A stretch of 64,000 nt of DNA from Pseudovibrio sp947494035 (GCA_947494035.1 CANLTN010000009.1:133944-197943), one strand, 5' to 3'; shown: positions 1 through 9,382, counted from the first letter of the stretch. The notes: a model not told the origin generated them from the sequence alone. A program made the numbers and translations.

Positions 1-1
1 G

Positions 2-256
2 GGTCGCGGGGTTGATCTTGAGCGTTTGCGGCAGGAAATAGCGCCTTGTTTTACCGAAAAAGACGGGAAGCGCACTGACTGTGTGGTCCTTGGCTGCACG
101 CATTTTCCGTTTTTGCAGGATGAGATGGAACAGGTGGCTCCCTGGACGGTGAGCTGGATTGATCCTGCTCCTGCAATTGCCAAGCGTTTGGTGCAGGTTG
201 TGAAGCAAGATTGTGTGGCAACCGGATGTGATGATCTCTATTTCCTGACCGTATGA
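2..256 (+). CDS. murI: Glutamate racemase, C-terminal part (cut by window start)
   Basis: The frame is open from the first bases of the window, so the gene begins upstream. MurI makes D-glutamate from L-glutamate for peptidoglycan. The visible 84 residues contain VVLGCTHFPFL, the conserved C-terminal Cys-Thr-His segment that carries the second catalytic cysteine of the Asp/Glu racemase fold. A short tail of the expected size follows (SWIDPAPAIAKRL, and so on). No clear terminator lies between it and the next gene. The identification rests on this one motif and the family-like tail. Confidence 0.85.
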   Translation, partial: GRGVDLERLRQEIAPCFTEKDGKRTDCVVLGCTHFPFLQDEMEQVAPWTVSWIDPAPAIAKRLVQVVKQDCVATGCDDLYFLTV

Positions 257-399
257 AATCTGGCTCATTTTAGTTATGGGTTGCCGGAGTGTTGCAGGTC
301 TTGGCTTAAATCCTCTCTTATTTAAGCAGTTGTTCTAGGTTGATCTTGATTATCTCTTGATAGCCATTCGATATCTATGGAATTTCTGGAGTCGAAACC

Positions 400-1854
400 T
401 TGGACATAGTCAACACGATTATCAATTACATCAATGCCATTCTCTGGAATTACGTTCTTCTCGTAGGATTGCTTGGTGTTGGCGTGTTTTTTACAGTCCG
501 CCTAGGTTTTATCCAGTTTCGTTATTTCGGCCAGTTGTTTAGCACTATCCTTAAGTCGCGACATGAAGATGAGCACGGTATCAGTCCGTTTCAGGCTTTG
601 TGTACCACCCTGGCTTCCCGAATTGGTACGGGTAACATTGCTGGCGTAGCGGTGGCGTTGACGCTGGGCGGGCCGGGAGCAATCTTCTGGATGTGGATTG
701 TTGCTTTGGTCGGTATGGCGACGGCCTATGCAGAAAGTGCCTTGGCTCAGCTTTACAAAGTGGTTGATGATGATGGGCAGTTTCGTGGTGGTCCGGCGGT
801 TTATATGGCTGCTGGTCTGAAAAGCCCGTTGATGGGCACGATTTTTGCGATTGCGCTGGTTTTGGGTTTTGGTCTCGTATTTTCTGCCGTGCAGTCCAAT
901 TCCATTGCCGATGCGATGGTCAGCGCATTCAATATGCCTCCGATGATTACTGGTTTGGTGCTGGTTGTGGCGACCGGGTTGGTGATTTTTGGTGGTTTGC
1001 GGGGTGTCGCCCATTTTGCAGAGCTTGTTGTTCCGTTTATGGCTGTTGCGTATTTGATTGTTGCGTTTGGTATTCTGGTGGCGAATTACGCAGAGGTTCC
1101 AGGCGTTTTATGGAGTATCGTTGCGCACGCACTGGGGCTTGAAGAAGCGATTGGCGGAATTACCGGCGGTGTGATGGCGGCGCTCCTGAATGGTGTGCGC
1201 CGCGGCCTTTATTCCAACGAAGCGGGGATGGGGTCAGCACCAAACGTTGCTGCCTCAGCTGTTCCTGATCCGCACCATCCGGCCTCTCAAGGATTTGTGC
1301 AGGCGCTTGGCGTCTTTATTGACACGATTGTGATCTGCACCGCAACTGCGTTGATTATCCTGCTTTCCGGCATCTATGATCCGACAACAGGTGTGACGGG
1401 TGTTACCCTGACACAGTCTGCGGCAGAGGCTCACATCGGTGGATTTGGTGTCTATTTCATTGCCGTTGCAATTCTGTTCTTTGCGTTCACGTCAATTGTT
1501 GCAAACTACTCCTACGCGGAAAATGCAATGATTTATCTAGAGCATGGTTGGAAACCGGGCCTTACCATTCTGCGCGTTCTTTCGTTGGCAATGGTGTTTT
1601 GGGGGGCACTCCAGACCGTTGAGACGGTGTTCAATGCGGCTGATGCTGCTATCGCGGTGATGGCGACACTTAATCTGATTGCGATTGTGCTTCTAGCGCC
1701 GAAAGTGACGGTGCTTACCAAGGATTATATCAAGCAGTTGAAGGAGGGCAAAGAGCCCTTGTTCGATGCGTCAGAACATCCGGAACTTGGTGATGGCATA
1801 GATGCCGAGATCTGGAGCAAAGACAGGGCTAGAGAAGCGCAGACGCGCTATTGA
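400..1854 (+). CDS. Sodium:alanine/glycine symporter, AGCS family
   Basis: This 484-aa inner-membrane protein is a Na+-coupled alanine or glycine carrier. Two family signatures are visible: RIGTGNIAGVA at about 75-85 and a GVRRGLYSNEAGMGSAP segment at about 265-281. Roughly ten hydrophobic segments span the protein. The start is TTG at 400, preceded at about 8 nt by GGAG; no better in-frame ATG exists nearby. The C-terminal 40 residues are charged and cytoplasmic. It stands alone between murI and rpsD, with a terminator-like hairpin about 80 bp downstream. The exact substrate (Ala, Gly or another small amino acid) cannot be told from sequence. Confidence 0.9.
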   Translation: MDIVNTIINYINAILWNYVLLVGLLGVGVFFTVRLGFIQFRYFGQLFSTILKSRHEDEHGISPFQALCTTLASRIGTGNIAGVAVALTLGGPGAIFWMWIVALVGMATAYAESALAQLYKVVDDDGQFRGGPAVYMAAGLKSPLMGTIFAIALVLGFGLVFSAVQSNSIADAMVSAFNMPPMITGLVLVVATGLVIFGGLRGVAHFAELVVPFMAVAYLIVAFGILVANYAEVPGVLWSIVAHALGLEEAIGGITGGVMAALLNGVRRGLYSNEAGMGSAPNVAASAVPDPHHPASQGFVQALGVFIDTIVICTATALIILLSGIYDPTTGVTGVTLTQSAAEAHIGGFGVYFIAVAILFFAFTSIVANYSYAENAMIYLEHGWKPGLTILRVLSLAMVFWGALQTVETVFNAADAAIAVMATLNLIAIVLLAPKVTVLTKDYIKQLKEGKEPLFDASEHPELGDGIDAEIWSKDRAREAQTRY

Positions 1855-1935
1855 TGCGGTTCGTGTTTCTCAGTTGTTTCCTGTTATATTTCGTTGACTC
1901 TTGGGCGTATTTTCAATAGGAATGCGCTGTTCAAG

Positions 1936-1963
1936 GCGGTTCCTTCGGGACCGCTTTGATTTT
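1936..1963 (+). terminator. Rho-independent terminator after the AGCS symporter
   Basis: GCGGTTCC and GGACCGC arms (with one G-U pair) close a short TTC/CTTCG loop at 1936-1954, followed by TTTGATTTT. It lies between the symporter and the rpsD promoter region. Confidence 0.6.
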
Positions 1964-2092
1964 ACGCACCCGTGTGGTTCGGCATGCGCTATTTGCCGTA
2001 ACTGCTGTCAGTCGTTTGCAGGCGGTATGTTTGCAGCGAAAAAGGAGGGCGCGTTTCCTTTAAAATTATAGATCAACGCTAAGGAAACTGCG

Positions 2093-2710
2093 ATGTCTAA
2101 GCGCCAGAGCGCCAAGTATAAACTAGATCGTCGGATGGGTGAAAACATCTGGGGTCGTCCTAAAAGCCCTGCGAACCGTCGTGAATATGGCCCAGGCCAG
2201 CACGGTCAGCGTCGTAAGGGTAAGCTTTCTGACTTTGGTGTGCAGCTGCGCGCGAAACAGAAGCTGAAAGGCTACTACGGCAACATCTCTGAGAAACAGT
2301 TCCGTAAGACTTATGATGAAGCTTCCCGTCAGCGCGGCGATACTTCTGAAAACCTTATCGGTCTGCTCGAGTGCCGTCTTGACGCACTTGTTTACCGCGC
2401 GAAATTCGTTCCAACCGTGTTTGCTGCTCGTCAGTTCATCAACCACGGTCACGTGAACGTAAACGGTCGTCGTGTGAACATCGGTTCTTACATGTGTAAG
2501 CCAGGCGACGTGATTGAAGTTCGTGAAAAGTCCAAGCAGCTGGCAATCGTACTGGAAGCAGTACAGTCCGCTGAGCGTGACATTCCTGACTACATTGACG
2601 TTGACACCAACAAACTGACCGCGACTTATGCTCGCGTTCCTGCTTTTGGTGACGTGCCTTACCCAGTTCTGATGGAACCAAACCTGGTTGTGGAATTCTA
2701 TTCCCGCTAA
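2093..2710 (+). CDS. rpsD: 30S ribosomal protein S4
   Basis: This is the full-length 205-aa S4 protein, which nucleates 30S assembly on the 5' domain of 16S rRNA. It begins MSKRQSAKYKLDRRMG, typical of alphaproteobacterial S4 without the zinc-binding cysteine cluster. The S4 RNA-binding domain (CRLDALVYRAKF...ARQFINHGHVNVNG) covers about 92-150. An AAGGAA site lies 6 nt before ATG. It is monocistronic here, away from the spc/alpha operons, between its own upstream region and a strong downstream hairpin. Codon use is strongly biased, as expected for a ribosomal gene. Confidence 0.98.
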   Translation: MSKRQSAKYKLDRRMGENIWGRPKSPANRREYGPGQHGQRRKGKLSDFGVQLRAKQKLKGYYGNISEKQFRKTYDEASRQRGDTSENLIGLLECRLDALVYRAKFVPTVFAARQFINHGHVNVNGRRVNIGSYMCKPGDVIEVREKSKQLAIVLEAVQSAERDIPDYIDVDTNKLTATYARVPAFGDVPYPVLMEPNLVVEFYSR

Positions 2711-2737
2711 TAGGTTTGATCCTGAACGATTTGATTT

Positions 2738-2766
2738 GGGCTGCCCTTTGGGTGGCCCTTTTCTTT
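2738..2766 (+). terminator. Rho-independent terminator of rpsD
   Basis: A 9-bp stem (GGGCTGCCC / GGGTGGCCC, with G-U pairs) and a TTT loop at 2738-2758 are followed by TTTTCTTT. Confidence 0.75.
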
Positions 2767-2842
2767 GGGCGGTGCTATTTCTCCCCGCAGCGAAATGCAT
2801 TTCCCATCGCTTGATAGAGACGAGTAAAGATAAGTTATAGCC

Positions 2843-3808
2843 ATGAGCCAGTTAAGCGCAGAACAGACACCGGAAACCGCTCCAAAGGGCAAGCCCCTTG
2901 ATGCTGATTGCCATCCACTTTTTCGTGAGGTGCCAAGTTCGGTTGAGTTCAAAAAGCTGCGTAAACGGTTGCTGCGTGAGACACGTCAGGCGGTTTCTGA
3001 TTACAAGATGGTGCCGGATGGGGCGACCCCAGAGAAAACCAAGTGGCTCATCTGCCTGTCCGGTGGCAAAGACAGTTACACCCTGCTTGCGGTTCTGATG
3101 GATCTGAAGTGGCGCGGTCTTCTTCCTGTTGACCTGATCGCCTGCAATCTGGATCAGTCCCAGCCGGGTTTCCCGCAACATATCCTGCCAGAATTTTTTG
3201 AGCGCTATGAGATTCCGAACAAGATCGTGCGTGCGAACACTTATGGCATTGTAACTGAAAAGCTTCCGGAGAACTCCACTTATTGCTCGCTGTGTTCTCG
3301 CCTGCGTCGTGGTATTCTATATCGTACGGCGCGTGAGCTGGGTTGTGAGGCAATTGTGCTCGGGCACCACAGGGATGATGCGCTGGAAACCTTCATGATG
3401 AATATGTTCCATGGTGGACGCATGGCCTCTATGCCGCCCAAGTTGGTGAATGATGATGGTGACCTGATGGTGCTGCGTCCGCTGATGAACTCTTGTGAAG
3501 CGGACATCGAGAAGTTCTCCAAAGCAATGGAATTTCCGATTATCCCTTGTAACCTGTGTGGCTCTCAAGACGGTTTGCAGCGTGTTCAGGTGAAGAACAT
3601 GTTGCAACAGTGGGAGAGGGAAACTCCGGGCCGTCTGGGTATCATGGCTCGTTCTCTGGCACATGTAAGTCCATCTCACCTGCATGATGCGAAGGTGTTT
3701 GACTTTGTTGGCTTGCGTCCAAATTCTGGCGAGCAGGGGGAGAGCGATCAGGAACCTTGTGCAGCAGCAGAAGCCATGACCGAGAAGTTGTTTGGCAACG
3801 AGTTCTAA
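2843..3808 (+). CDS. ttcA: tRNA cytidine(32) 2-sulfurtransferase TtcA
   Basis: TtcA thiolates C32 of certain tRNAs using ATP and a [4Fe-4S] cluster. The 321-aa protein has the PP-loop SGGKDS at 73-78, a CSLC pair (C148, C151) and a CNLC pair (C236, C239), which contain the cluster ligands. GHHRDDALETF at about 184-194 is the second conserved adenylation-region motif. The N-terminal 30 residues before the core are variable in the family. It is monocistronic between two terminators, and its order next to rpsD is a familiar alphaproteobacterial arrangement. Confidence 0.93.
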   Translation: MSQLSAEQTPETAPKGKPLDADCHPLFREVPSSVEFKKLRKRLLRETRQAVSDYKMVPDGATPEKTKWLICLSGGKDSYTLLAVLMDLKWRGLLPVDLIACNLDQSQPGFPQHILPEFFERYEIPNKIVRANTYGIVTEKLPENSTYCSLCSRLRRGILYRTARELGCEAIVLGHHRDDALETFMMNMFHGGRMASMPPKLVNDDGDLMVLRPLMNSCEADIEKFSKAMEFPIIPCNLCGSQDGLQRVQVKNMLQQWERETPGRLGIMARSLAHVSPSHLHDAKVFDFVGLRPNSGEQGESDQEPCAAAEAMTEKLFGNEF

Positions 3809-3837
3809 ACTCGGTTTGCTACTTGTAAGATTTGAAG

Positions 3838-3872
3838 CCGCCGCATGGGTTTGTGTGGCGGTTTTGTTTTTT
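3838..3872 (+). terminator. Rho-independent terminator of ttcA
   Basis: CCGCCGCA (3838-3845) pairs with TGTGGCGG (3854-3861) around an 8-nt loop; TTTTGTTTTTT follows directly. Confidence 0.75.
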
Positions 3873-3881
3873 GGAGGGTGG

Positions 3882-4091
3882 TCAGGGTCGACCAGCATCT
3901 TGTTTCAGTCCACCAAAGGACTTGCAGGCGTCGGGGCTGTTCAGAAATGAAGGTTTGCGAAATACGGTCATGCTTTGGCATTCATACCGGGCCAGCCCTT
4001 CCTTATTGGTTGGCGTAATGCTGGCGGCGACTGCTCCCATTGCGGTGCCGGTGATGACGCCAACGAGCAAAACTCTCAGATACAGTTGCAT
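3882..4091 (-). CDS. Small exported protein of unknown function
   Basis: A 69-aa product starts with a signal-peptide-like segment (MQLYLRVLLVGVITGTAMG, probable cleavage after AVA at about 23). A mature part of about 46 residues follows, with two cysteines (C38 and C55). A GGAG site sits 7 nt before ATG. It follows the HAD phosphatase gene on the same strand after a gap of about 90 bp. I do not recognise the family. The ribosome site and signal peptide support a real gene, but it overlaps no conserved landmark and could be lineage-specific. Confidence 0.5.
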   Translation of the reverse strand: MQLYLRVLLVGVITGTAMGAVAASITPTNKEGLARYECQSMTVFRKPSFLNSPDACKSFGGLKQDAGRP

Positions 4092-4182
4092 CTCTCATCT
4101 CCGTTAAACTCCCGATAAGACGTTTTAGCGAGGGCAATGTGAGAGAGCTCTGAGAGCGGTGTTTATTTGGCGTTCAGGAAAG

Positions 4183-4845
4183 TTAAGCGGTCAGGCTGCT
4201 CCAATTGATGTTCAGGCAGTCGGTTTTGCCGGTTGCTTGTGTGAAGCTTTGAAGGGGCAGAGCGCTGGAGGGTTGCTCATGTGGGGCAACGTGAAGGGCA
4301 TGCCAGCCAGCTGCTTGGGCGGGCTTGATATCCTTTTCCAAATTATCCCCGATGAAGAGTGCCGTTTGCGGTGAAATGCCGTGTTTGTCCTCAAGCTTGC
4401 GCAGAAGCGGGACACTGGGTTTGCATTCTGCGGGGAATGCATCACCGCTGGCATACGCAAAGTCGACGTGATCGAGAATGCCGAGCTTGTTCATAACCGC
4501 CCATTGGAATTTCGAAGGGCCGTTTGTCATCACGCCAATCTGGCAATGGAAATTCGCTTTCAGGAGCGATATTGCTTCGAATATACCGGTAAAGGGAGCC
4601 TGTGCTTCTGCCCATCTGCGGGTGAAGGTGTCGAGGGCTTGAACCTGCTCGTTCTGCTTCATTTGTGGGAAGCAAGATTGTATTGCCTCCAGACCACTGT
4701 GCTCGCCATTATGTAGCATATGGCGCAACCAAGTATTGCTGTGTTTGTTGTATTGCTCTCCAAAAATCTCAAAGAACATTTTAGGATAGGAGGCTTTGTG
4801 ATGGCAGATTGTGCCATCCAGATCGAAAACAATAGTCTTGAACAT
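4183..4845 (-). CDS. HAD-superfamily hydrolase (phosphatase)
   Basis: This 220-aa cytoplasmic phosphatase has HAD motif I, FDLDGTICH, at the N-terminus (nucleophile Asp at about 8, acid Asp at 10). Motif II is in GVMTNGPSKFQ, motif III lies in the central lysine region, and motif IV is in FIGDNLEKDI. The C1-cap layout resembles YjjG/nucleotidase-like or N-acylneuraminate-9-phosphatase-like members; the substrate is not predictable. ATG at 4845 is chosen because the longer open frame (to 4905) starts at a TTG inside the grxD terminator and lacks a ribosome site. Confidence 0.8.
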   Translation of the reverse strand: MFKTIVFDLDGTICHHKASYPKMFFEIFGEQYNKHSNTWLRHMLHNGEHSGLEAIQSCFPQMKQNEQVQALDTFTRRWAEAQAPFTGIFEAISLLKANFHCQIGVMTNGPSKFQWAVMNKLGILDHVDFAYASGDAFPAECKPSVPLLRKLEDKHGISPQTALFIGDNLEKDIKPAQAAGWHALHVAPHEQPSSALPLQSFTQATGKTDCLNINWSSLTA

Positions 4846-4902
4846 ATGCTGGCTGCTTATCGAGAGAAATTCAGACAAGACTACTGGTTTGTGGCGGTAT
4901 GG

Positions 4903-4938
4903 CAAACAAAAAACGGGCCCTCAATTGAAGGCCCGTTC
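4903..4938 (-). terminator. Rho-independent terminator of grxD
   Basis: On the minus strand AACGGGCC and GGCCCGTT arms flank a loop of about ten bases (4912-4937) and run into TTTTTTGTTT. It ends the grxD transcript just before the HAD gene. Confidence 0.8.
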
Positions 4939-4964
4939 TTAGGAAACTGATTTTCAGCAGAGAC

Positions 4965-5300
4965 TTATGCAGCAGGTGCGGTCTCGATGCCTTTTTCTGC
5001 AAACAGAGCCTGCAGTTCCTGAGACTGGAACATCTCACGGATAATATCACAGCCACCAACAAACTCACCTTTGACGTAGAGCTGTGGAATTGTTGGCCAC
5101 TGGCTGTAGTCCTTGATGCCCTGGCGCAGGCTATCGTCTTCCAGAACGTTATGGCCGACGTATTTTACGCCGATGTAATCCAAAATCTGCACAGACTGGC
5201 CGGAGAAGCCACACTGTGGGAAGCTTGGGGTGCCTTTCATGAAGAGCACTACATCGTTGTTTTCTACTTCGTGCTTGATCCAGTTTTGGATATCGCTCAT
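4965..5300 (-). CDS. grxD: Monothiol glutaredoxin, Grx4/GrxD type
   Basis: This 111-aa CGFS glutaredoxin carries or transfers [2Fe-2S] clusters with BolA partners. The motif FPQCGFSGQ places the cluster cysteine at 30; TVPQ-type and GGCD motifs are visible as TIPQLYVKGEFVGGCD. ATG at 5300 is preceded by AAGGA (about 10 nt). A TTG 33 bp further upstream would add an atypical tail. It lies about 100 bp downstream of bolA on the same strand; the partners of a known Fe-S/iron-sensing complex being neighbours supports joint expression. Confidence 0.95.
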   Translation of the reverse strand: MSDIQNWIKHEVENNDVVLFMKGTPSFPQCGFSGQSVQILDYIGVKYVGHNVLEDDSLRQGIKDYSQWPTIPQLYVKGEFVGGCDIIREMFQSQELQALFAEKGIETAPAA

Positions 5301-5431
5301 TTCGTCGAGTTCCTTTCGCTCGACCGGGGTCAAAGCCCGGTGACCGTGATTGTACTTTTTTCGTGGTGTGGCCCATCATATGGTAAACTTGCATGCAAAA
5401 TGCAAGAAAAAGGTCACGCCGCTTTTGTTCG

Positions 5432-5665
5432 TTATTCCGGAGCGGAGGTCTGCAACGCTAAAGCGTGCAAATCATCGCCCATTTTTCCCTTAAGAGCCTG
5501 ATACACCATCTGGTGCTGCTGCACGCGGGATTTGCCGCGGAAACTTTCCGAGATTACGACAGCAGCGTAATGGTCACCATCACCTGCCAGATCTCTGATT
5601 TCCACGTGTGCGTTTGGCAAAGCCTCTTTGATAAGGGTCTGTAGTTCGCCTGCGTCCATGGCCAT
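5432..5665 (-). CDS. bolA: BolA family protein
   Basis: This 77-aa BolA/IbaG-type protein is a small KH-like fold that binds monothiol glutaredoxins to share an Fe-S cluster. The segment GDHYAAVVISESFRGKSRVQQH holds the conserved histidine and the FxGKxxxxxH signature. AAGGAGG lies 7 nt before the first ATG (5665). It is located between purL and grxD on one strand, an arrangement common in alphaproteobacteria. Confidence 0.93.
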   Translation of the reverse strand: MAMDAGELQTLIKEALPNAHVEIRDLAGDGDHYAAVVISESFRGKSRVQQHQMVYQALKGKMGDDLHALALQTSAPE

Positions 5666-5779
5666 GAGTATGCCTCCTTGCCCGACTGGGTTGCTTCTGT
5701 TTGGTTGCTTCTCTCATCATACATGAAGAGAGAAGCGAATCTTATTTAGAACTCAGTTTAGCAGTTCGGTGGACGAGTA

Positions 5780-7981
5780 TCAGCTCGCCTGCATAAAATG
5801 CGGGAACCATCCCTCGAAAGCATTGTTCAGCTCTTCAACTGACACACTGATTTTATCGCCAAGAACAAGGGTATCACCCCCAGTCTTACCGATTTCTTCA
5901 GTGCTGATACCAGCGTCGATCGCATCTTCCAAGAAGGCCGCGAGCTTTTCCTCTGCCACAGTCACAACATAGCGACTTTGATCTTCGCCAAACAGAATGG
6001 CATGAGGGTGGTCTCCGGCGGCTTTTACCGTGGCACCGAGCTTGCCTTTGATTGCCATTTCGGCAAGTGCAACAGCCAGACCACCGGATGAGATGTCGTG
6101 TGCTGCTGTGATGCGGCCTTCGGTGATTGCCTCGCGCACGAACGTCCCTGTGAGCTTTTCAACTTCCAGATCAACCGGAGGAGGGGCGCCTTCTTCACGG
6201 CCAAGAATCTCCTGCAGATACTGGGAAGAGCCCAGATGCTTGCCTTTGCCGCCCAGAACAACAATGGTTTCGCCAGCAGTTACAAATGCACTGCCAACGC
6301 GCTTGGTGACGTCTTTGAGAAGGCCAACGCCGCCGATTGCCGGTGTTGGCAAAATGCCTTCGCCGTAGGTTTCGTTGTAAAGGGAGACGTTACCGGAAAC
6401 GATTGGGGTTTCCAGGGCCTCACAAGCTTCGCCAATGCCTTTCAGGCAGCCAACAAACTGGCCCATGATCTCGGGCTTTTCAGGATTGCCGAAGTTCAGG
6501 TTATCGGTGATTGCCAGTGGCAGGGAGCCAACTGCGGACAGGTTGCGGTAGGTTTCTGCAACTGCCTGCTTACCGCCCTCGTATGGGTTTGCGTAGCAGT
6601 AGCGCGGGTTGACGTCCACGGTGAACGCGAGACCCTTGTCAGTGCCGTCCACGCGGATCACGCCAGCGTCGCCGCCCGGTGTTGCTGCGGAGTTGCCCTG
6701 AATGAGGGTGTCGTACTGCTCATAGACCCAGCGACGGGAGGAGCCGTTTGCACCGCCAATGAGTTTCAGCAGGGCTTCTTTGTAGTCTGCTGGCTCTTCG
6801 ATGTTGGATGCAGCGATTTCTTCCGGCTCAGCCCACTGTGTCCATGGACGGTCATATTCAGGAGCTTCGTCGCCGAGTTCCTTGATCGGTAGGTCAGCCA
6901 TGACCTGACCGTGCTGCCGCACGACAAAGCGCAGGGTATCGGTTGTTACACCACAGATTGCGAAGTCCAGTCCCCACTTGGTGAAGATGGCTTCGGCTTC
7001 TTTTTCCTTGGATGGCTCAAGAACCATGAGCATGCGCTCCTGGCTTTCAGAGAGCATCATCTCGTAGGCAGTCATGTTTTCTTCGCGGGCGGGGACTTTG
7101 TCCAGATCCAGATCGATTCCGAGGTTGCCCTTCGCGCCCATTTCAACTGCGGAGCAGGTGAGGCCAGCTGCGCCCATGTCCTGAATCGCGATCACTGCGC
7201 CGGTCTTCATCAGCTCAAGGCAGGCTTCCATCAGGCACTTTTCAGTGAATGGATCGCCGACCTGAACGGTTGGGCGCTTCTCGTCGATGGAATCGTCGAA
7301 TTCAGCCGAGGCCATTGTTGCGCCGCCAACACCATCGCGGCCTGTTTTTGCGCCAAGGTAGACCACAGGAAGGCCGACACCCTTAGCTTCAGACAGGAAG
7401 ATCTTGTCGGAATCGGCAAGACCCGCTGCAAAGGCGTTTACAAGGCAGTTGCCGTTGTAGGATTTGTGGAACTCCACTTCGCCGCCGACAGTCGGGACAC
7501 CGAAGGAGTTGCCATAGCCACCCACGCCGGAGACAACGCCGGAGACAAGGTGGCGGGTGCGTGGATGATCGGGCTCGCCAAAGCGCAGAGCATTCATGGC
7601 TGCGACCGGGCGTGCACCCATGGTGAACACGTCGCGCAGAATGCCGCCAACGCCGGTTGCGGCGCCCTGATATGGCTCGATGTAGGATGGGTGATTGTGG
7701 CTTTCCATCTTAAAGACGACTGCCTGCCCATCATCGATATCGACAACACCCGCGTTCTCGCCTGGTCCCTGAATAACGCGGGGGCCAGCGGTCGGGAGTG
7801 TCTTCAACCATTTCTTGGAGGATTTGTAGGAGCAATGCTCGTTCCACATTGCGGAGAAAATTCCAAGCTCGGTGAAGGTTGGCTCTCTGCCAATCAGCTC
7901 CAGGATGCGAGCATATTCGTCTTCCTTAAGACCGTGGGCCTCAATGAGCTCGGGGGTGATCTTTACGCTATTTTGGATCAT
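5780..7981 (-). CDS. purL: Phosphoribosylformylglycinamidine synthase subunit PurL (small type)
   Basis: PurL is the ATP-dependent synthetase of de novo purine step 4, working with PurS and glutaminase PurQ, both encoded 5-7 kb away. From 7981 the protein is 733 aa, normal for the small PurL. It has the N-terminal linker EYARILELIGREPTFTELG, the WNEHCSYKSSK segment with the conserved histidine, and two repeated PurM-like halves (GDPFTEK..., GANGSSRRW...). Longer starts at 8026 (AAGGAG only 3 nt away) and 8047 exist; MIQNSVKITPELIEAHGL fits the family best. Confidence 0.95.
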   Translation of the reverse strand: MIQNSVKITPELIEAHGLKEDEYARILELIGREPTFTELGIFSAMWNEHCSYKSSKKWLKTLPTAGPRVIQGPGENAGVVDIDDGQAVVFKMESHNHPSYIEPYQGAATGVGGILRDVFTMGARPVAAMNALRFGEPDHPRTRHLVSGVVSGVGGYGNSFGVPTVGGEVEFHKSYNGNCLVNAFAAGLADSDKIFLSEAKGVGLPVVYLGAKTGRDGVGGATMASAEFDDSIDEKRPTVQVGDPFTEKCLMEACLELMKTGAVIAIQDMGAAGLTCSAVEMGAKGNLGIDLDLDKVPAREENMTAYEMMLSESQERMLMVLEPSKEKEAEAIFTKWGLDFAICGVTTDTLRFVVRQHGQVMADLPIKELGDEAPEYDRPWTQWAEPEEIAASNIEEPADYKEALLKLIGGANGSSRRWVYEQYDTLIQGNSAATPGGDAGVIRVDGTDKGLAFTVDVNPRYCYANPYEGGKQAVAETYRNLSAVGSLPLAITDNLNFGNPEKPEIMGQFVGCLKGIGEACEALETPIVSGNVSLYNETYGEGILPTPAIGGVGLLKDVTKRVGSAFVTAGETIVVLGGKGKHLGSSQYLQEILGREEGAPPPVDLEVEKLTGTFVREAITEGRITAAHDISSGGLAVALAEMAIKGKLGATVKAAGDHPHAILFGEDQSRYVVTVAEEKLAAFLEDAIDAGISTEEIGKTGGDTLVLGDKISVSVEELNNAFEGWFPHFMQAS

Positions 7982-8208
7982 CACACTCAGTAAATTTGGG
8001 CGCTGTGCGCCGGGGCCAAATGTCATGGGCTCCTTAACAGGATTCATCGGGAAATGGAAACTCTAGAGGTGTTTTTTTTGGGTTTTTTGATGCCATGGCA
8101 TGGTTTTGAGCAGCGCGATGCAAGCTCGGTCAGTTGGAACGAATGGATTGTGTAATTAATTGAATTAGATGAAAAATTTTTCAATCAACATGAAGTGCGG
8201 CGAAGGCT

Positions 8209-8721
8209 CTAGAATGTGATTTCGCCTTGCACGGTTGTCACTGACAAGGACATGTTGGGGAGGGTTAGGCGGTTCCATGTTCCGTTGCCCTTTGCGTTTG
8301 CCCAAGTGCCATCGCCGCCGAGGACGGACCAGCGTCCGGAGTACCGCCCCTCCCGAATCTCGGTAATCTCGTAACTCAGCGCGAATGGGTTTCCGTCTTT
8401 GTCCTTTAAACTGCAGACGCCACCACCCTGAACTTGCATGTTTTGAATGAGGGCACCGCCGAAACAGCTGCCTGATACGAGATCAAAGGGATCTGAGGGA
8501 TCGTTGCTTAAGAATACGTAGTCGGAGTTAAGGCGCTGGAGGCTCAACTGATCTGTTATGATGGAGTTGTTAAAGGGATCAAAGGCGGCGAGCTGACCTG
8601 TGTGAGAAAAACCTGCTGCCCGGGCGTTGATCTGCGCTGCGTTGGCAACGAGAACGGTGGCTCCGAGGGTGGTAGCGAAAACGGTTCCGAGTACGGCAAT
8701 TTTTTTCGCGAGGGGTAGCAT
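8209..8721 (-). CDS. Secreted protein of unknown function
   Basis: This 170-aa protein starts with a clear Sec signal peptide (MLPLAKKIAVLGTVFATTLGATVLVANA, cleavage at about 28). The mature part has two cysteines (SGSCFGG and GGVCSL) that could form a disulfide. It ends with a glycine/tryptophan-rich beta-strand region (YSGRWSVLGGDGTWANAKGN) that recalls beta-barrel or calycin-like exported proteins. AAGGA lies 9 nt before ATG. I do not recognise the family. The stop codon is the TAG of a TAGAGC sequence. Confidence 0.6.
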   Translation of the reverse strand: MLPLAKKIAVLGTVFATTLGATVLVANAAQINARAAGFSHTGQLAAFDPFNNSIITDQLSLQRLNSDYVFLSNDPSDPFDLVSGSCFGGALIQNMQVQGGGVCSLKDKDGNPFALSYEITEIREGRYSGRWSVLGGDGTWANAKGNGTWNRLTLPNMSLSVTTVQGEITF

Positions 8722-9349
8722 TGCAGGTTATCCTTTACGGGTTTGCCCGGCACGTTGGCCAAGCCCATGCATTTTGTTGATGCAACCACAGATGTTCAGC
8801 GCCTTTCAATGACGACCTTTTGAACTGGTTAGGTTTTTGTTTCGCATTCTGCAAAGAGCGTACTGATAGTTTTACGTTTCGGGAGTATTCGTTAACTTAC
8901 TGTATTTACTACCTACTTCAAATTTAGAGAGGCTGTTTTCATAATTTTAAAACCCTGGTCTGCGATGCTTTCGTATGCCTCCAATTGGGCACCTTATGCC
9001 AGTGCTTAGCATTGGCTGTCTAACAAGAATTCGCCGATACTTATGCAGTGTCAGGTGAGCGAAGATAAGGTTGCTTGGAGGCATTCAATATATAAGTGGT
9101 CCGATCAAGGTGATCATAGGCGCATGCGCCTTGATCGGCACTTATTTTATCATCGATTGCGTCTTCCCCCACACTGCTGATGCTCATGCCCTTTTATCGC
9201 GAGGGTGCCGCCTTCTGGACTGGTGGATTATTTCAATCAGGTGCTTGAGAATCTCGTTGGAGTTCTGATTGTCTTTCGTACCCGGCAGGGCGTGGGTTTT
9301 CCCGATATTGAGTGCATGACCCGCCAGAAGGCTCTTCAAAGCAAAACAT
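8722..9349. other. Intergenic stretch without a convincing gene
   Basis: About 630 bases between the secreted protein and the peroxiredoxin terminator. The only open frame (9071-9268, plus, TTG start, 65 codons) has one hydrophobic stretch but no spaced ribosome site and no recognisable motif. AT-rich segments at 8860-8960 may hold the promoter of the secreted protein. Confidence 0.5.
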
Positions 9350-9382
9350 AAAAAAGAGAGACCGTGAAACCACGGCCTCTCT
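9350..9382 (-). terminator. Rho-independent terminator of the peroxiredoxin gene
   Basis: On the minus strand a 12-bp stem (AGAGAGGCCGTG / CACGGTCTCTCT, one G-U) is followed by TTTTTTATG. Confidence 0.8.

Noticed and set aside
6911..7993. 360-codon open frame on the plus strand
   Set aside because: Antisense shadow of purL; Cys/His-rich composition is typical of a reverse-strand artefact.
9071..9268. 65-codon plus-strand frame with a hydrophobic stretch
   Set aside because: TTG start without a properly spaced ribosome site, no family resemblance.
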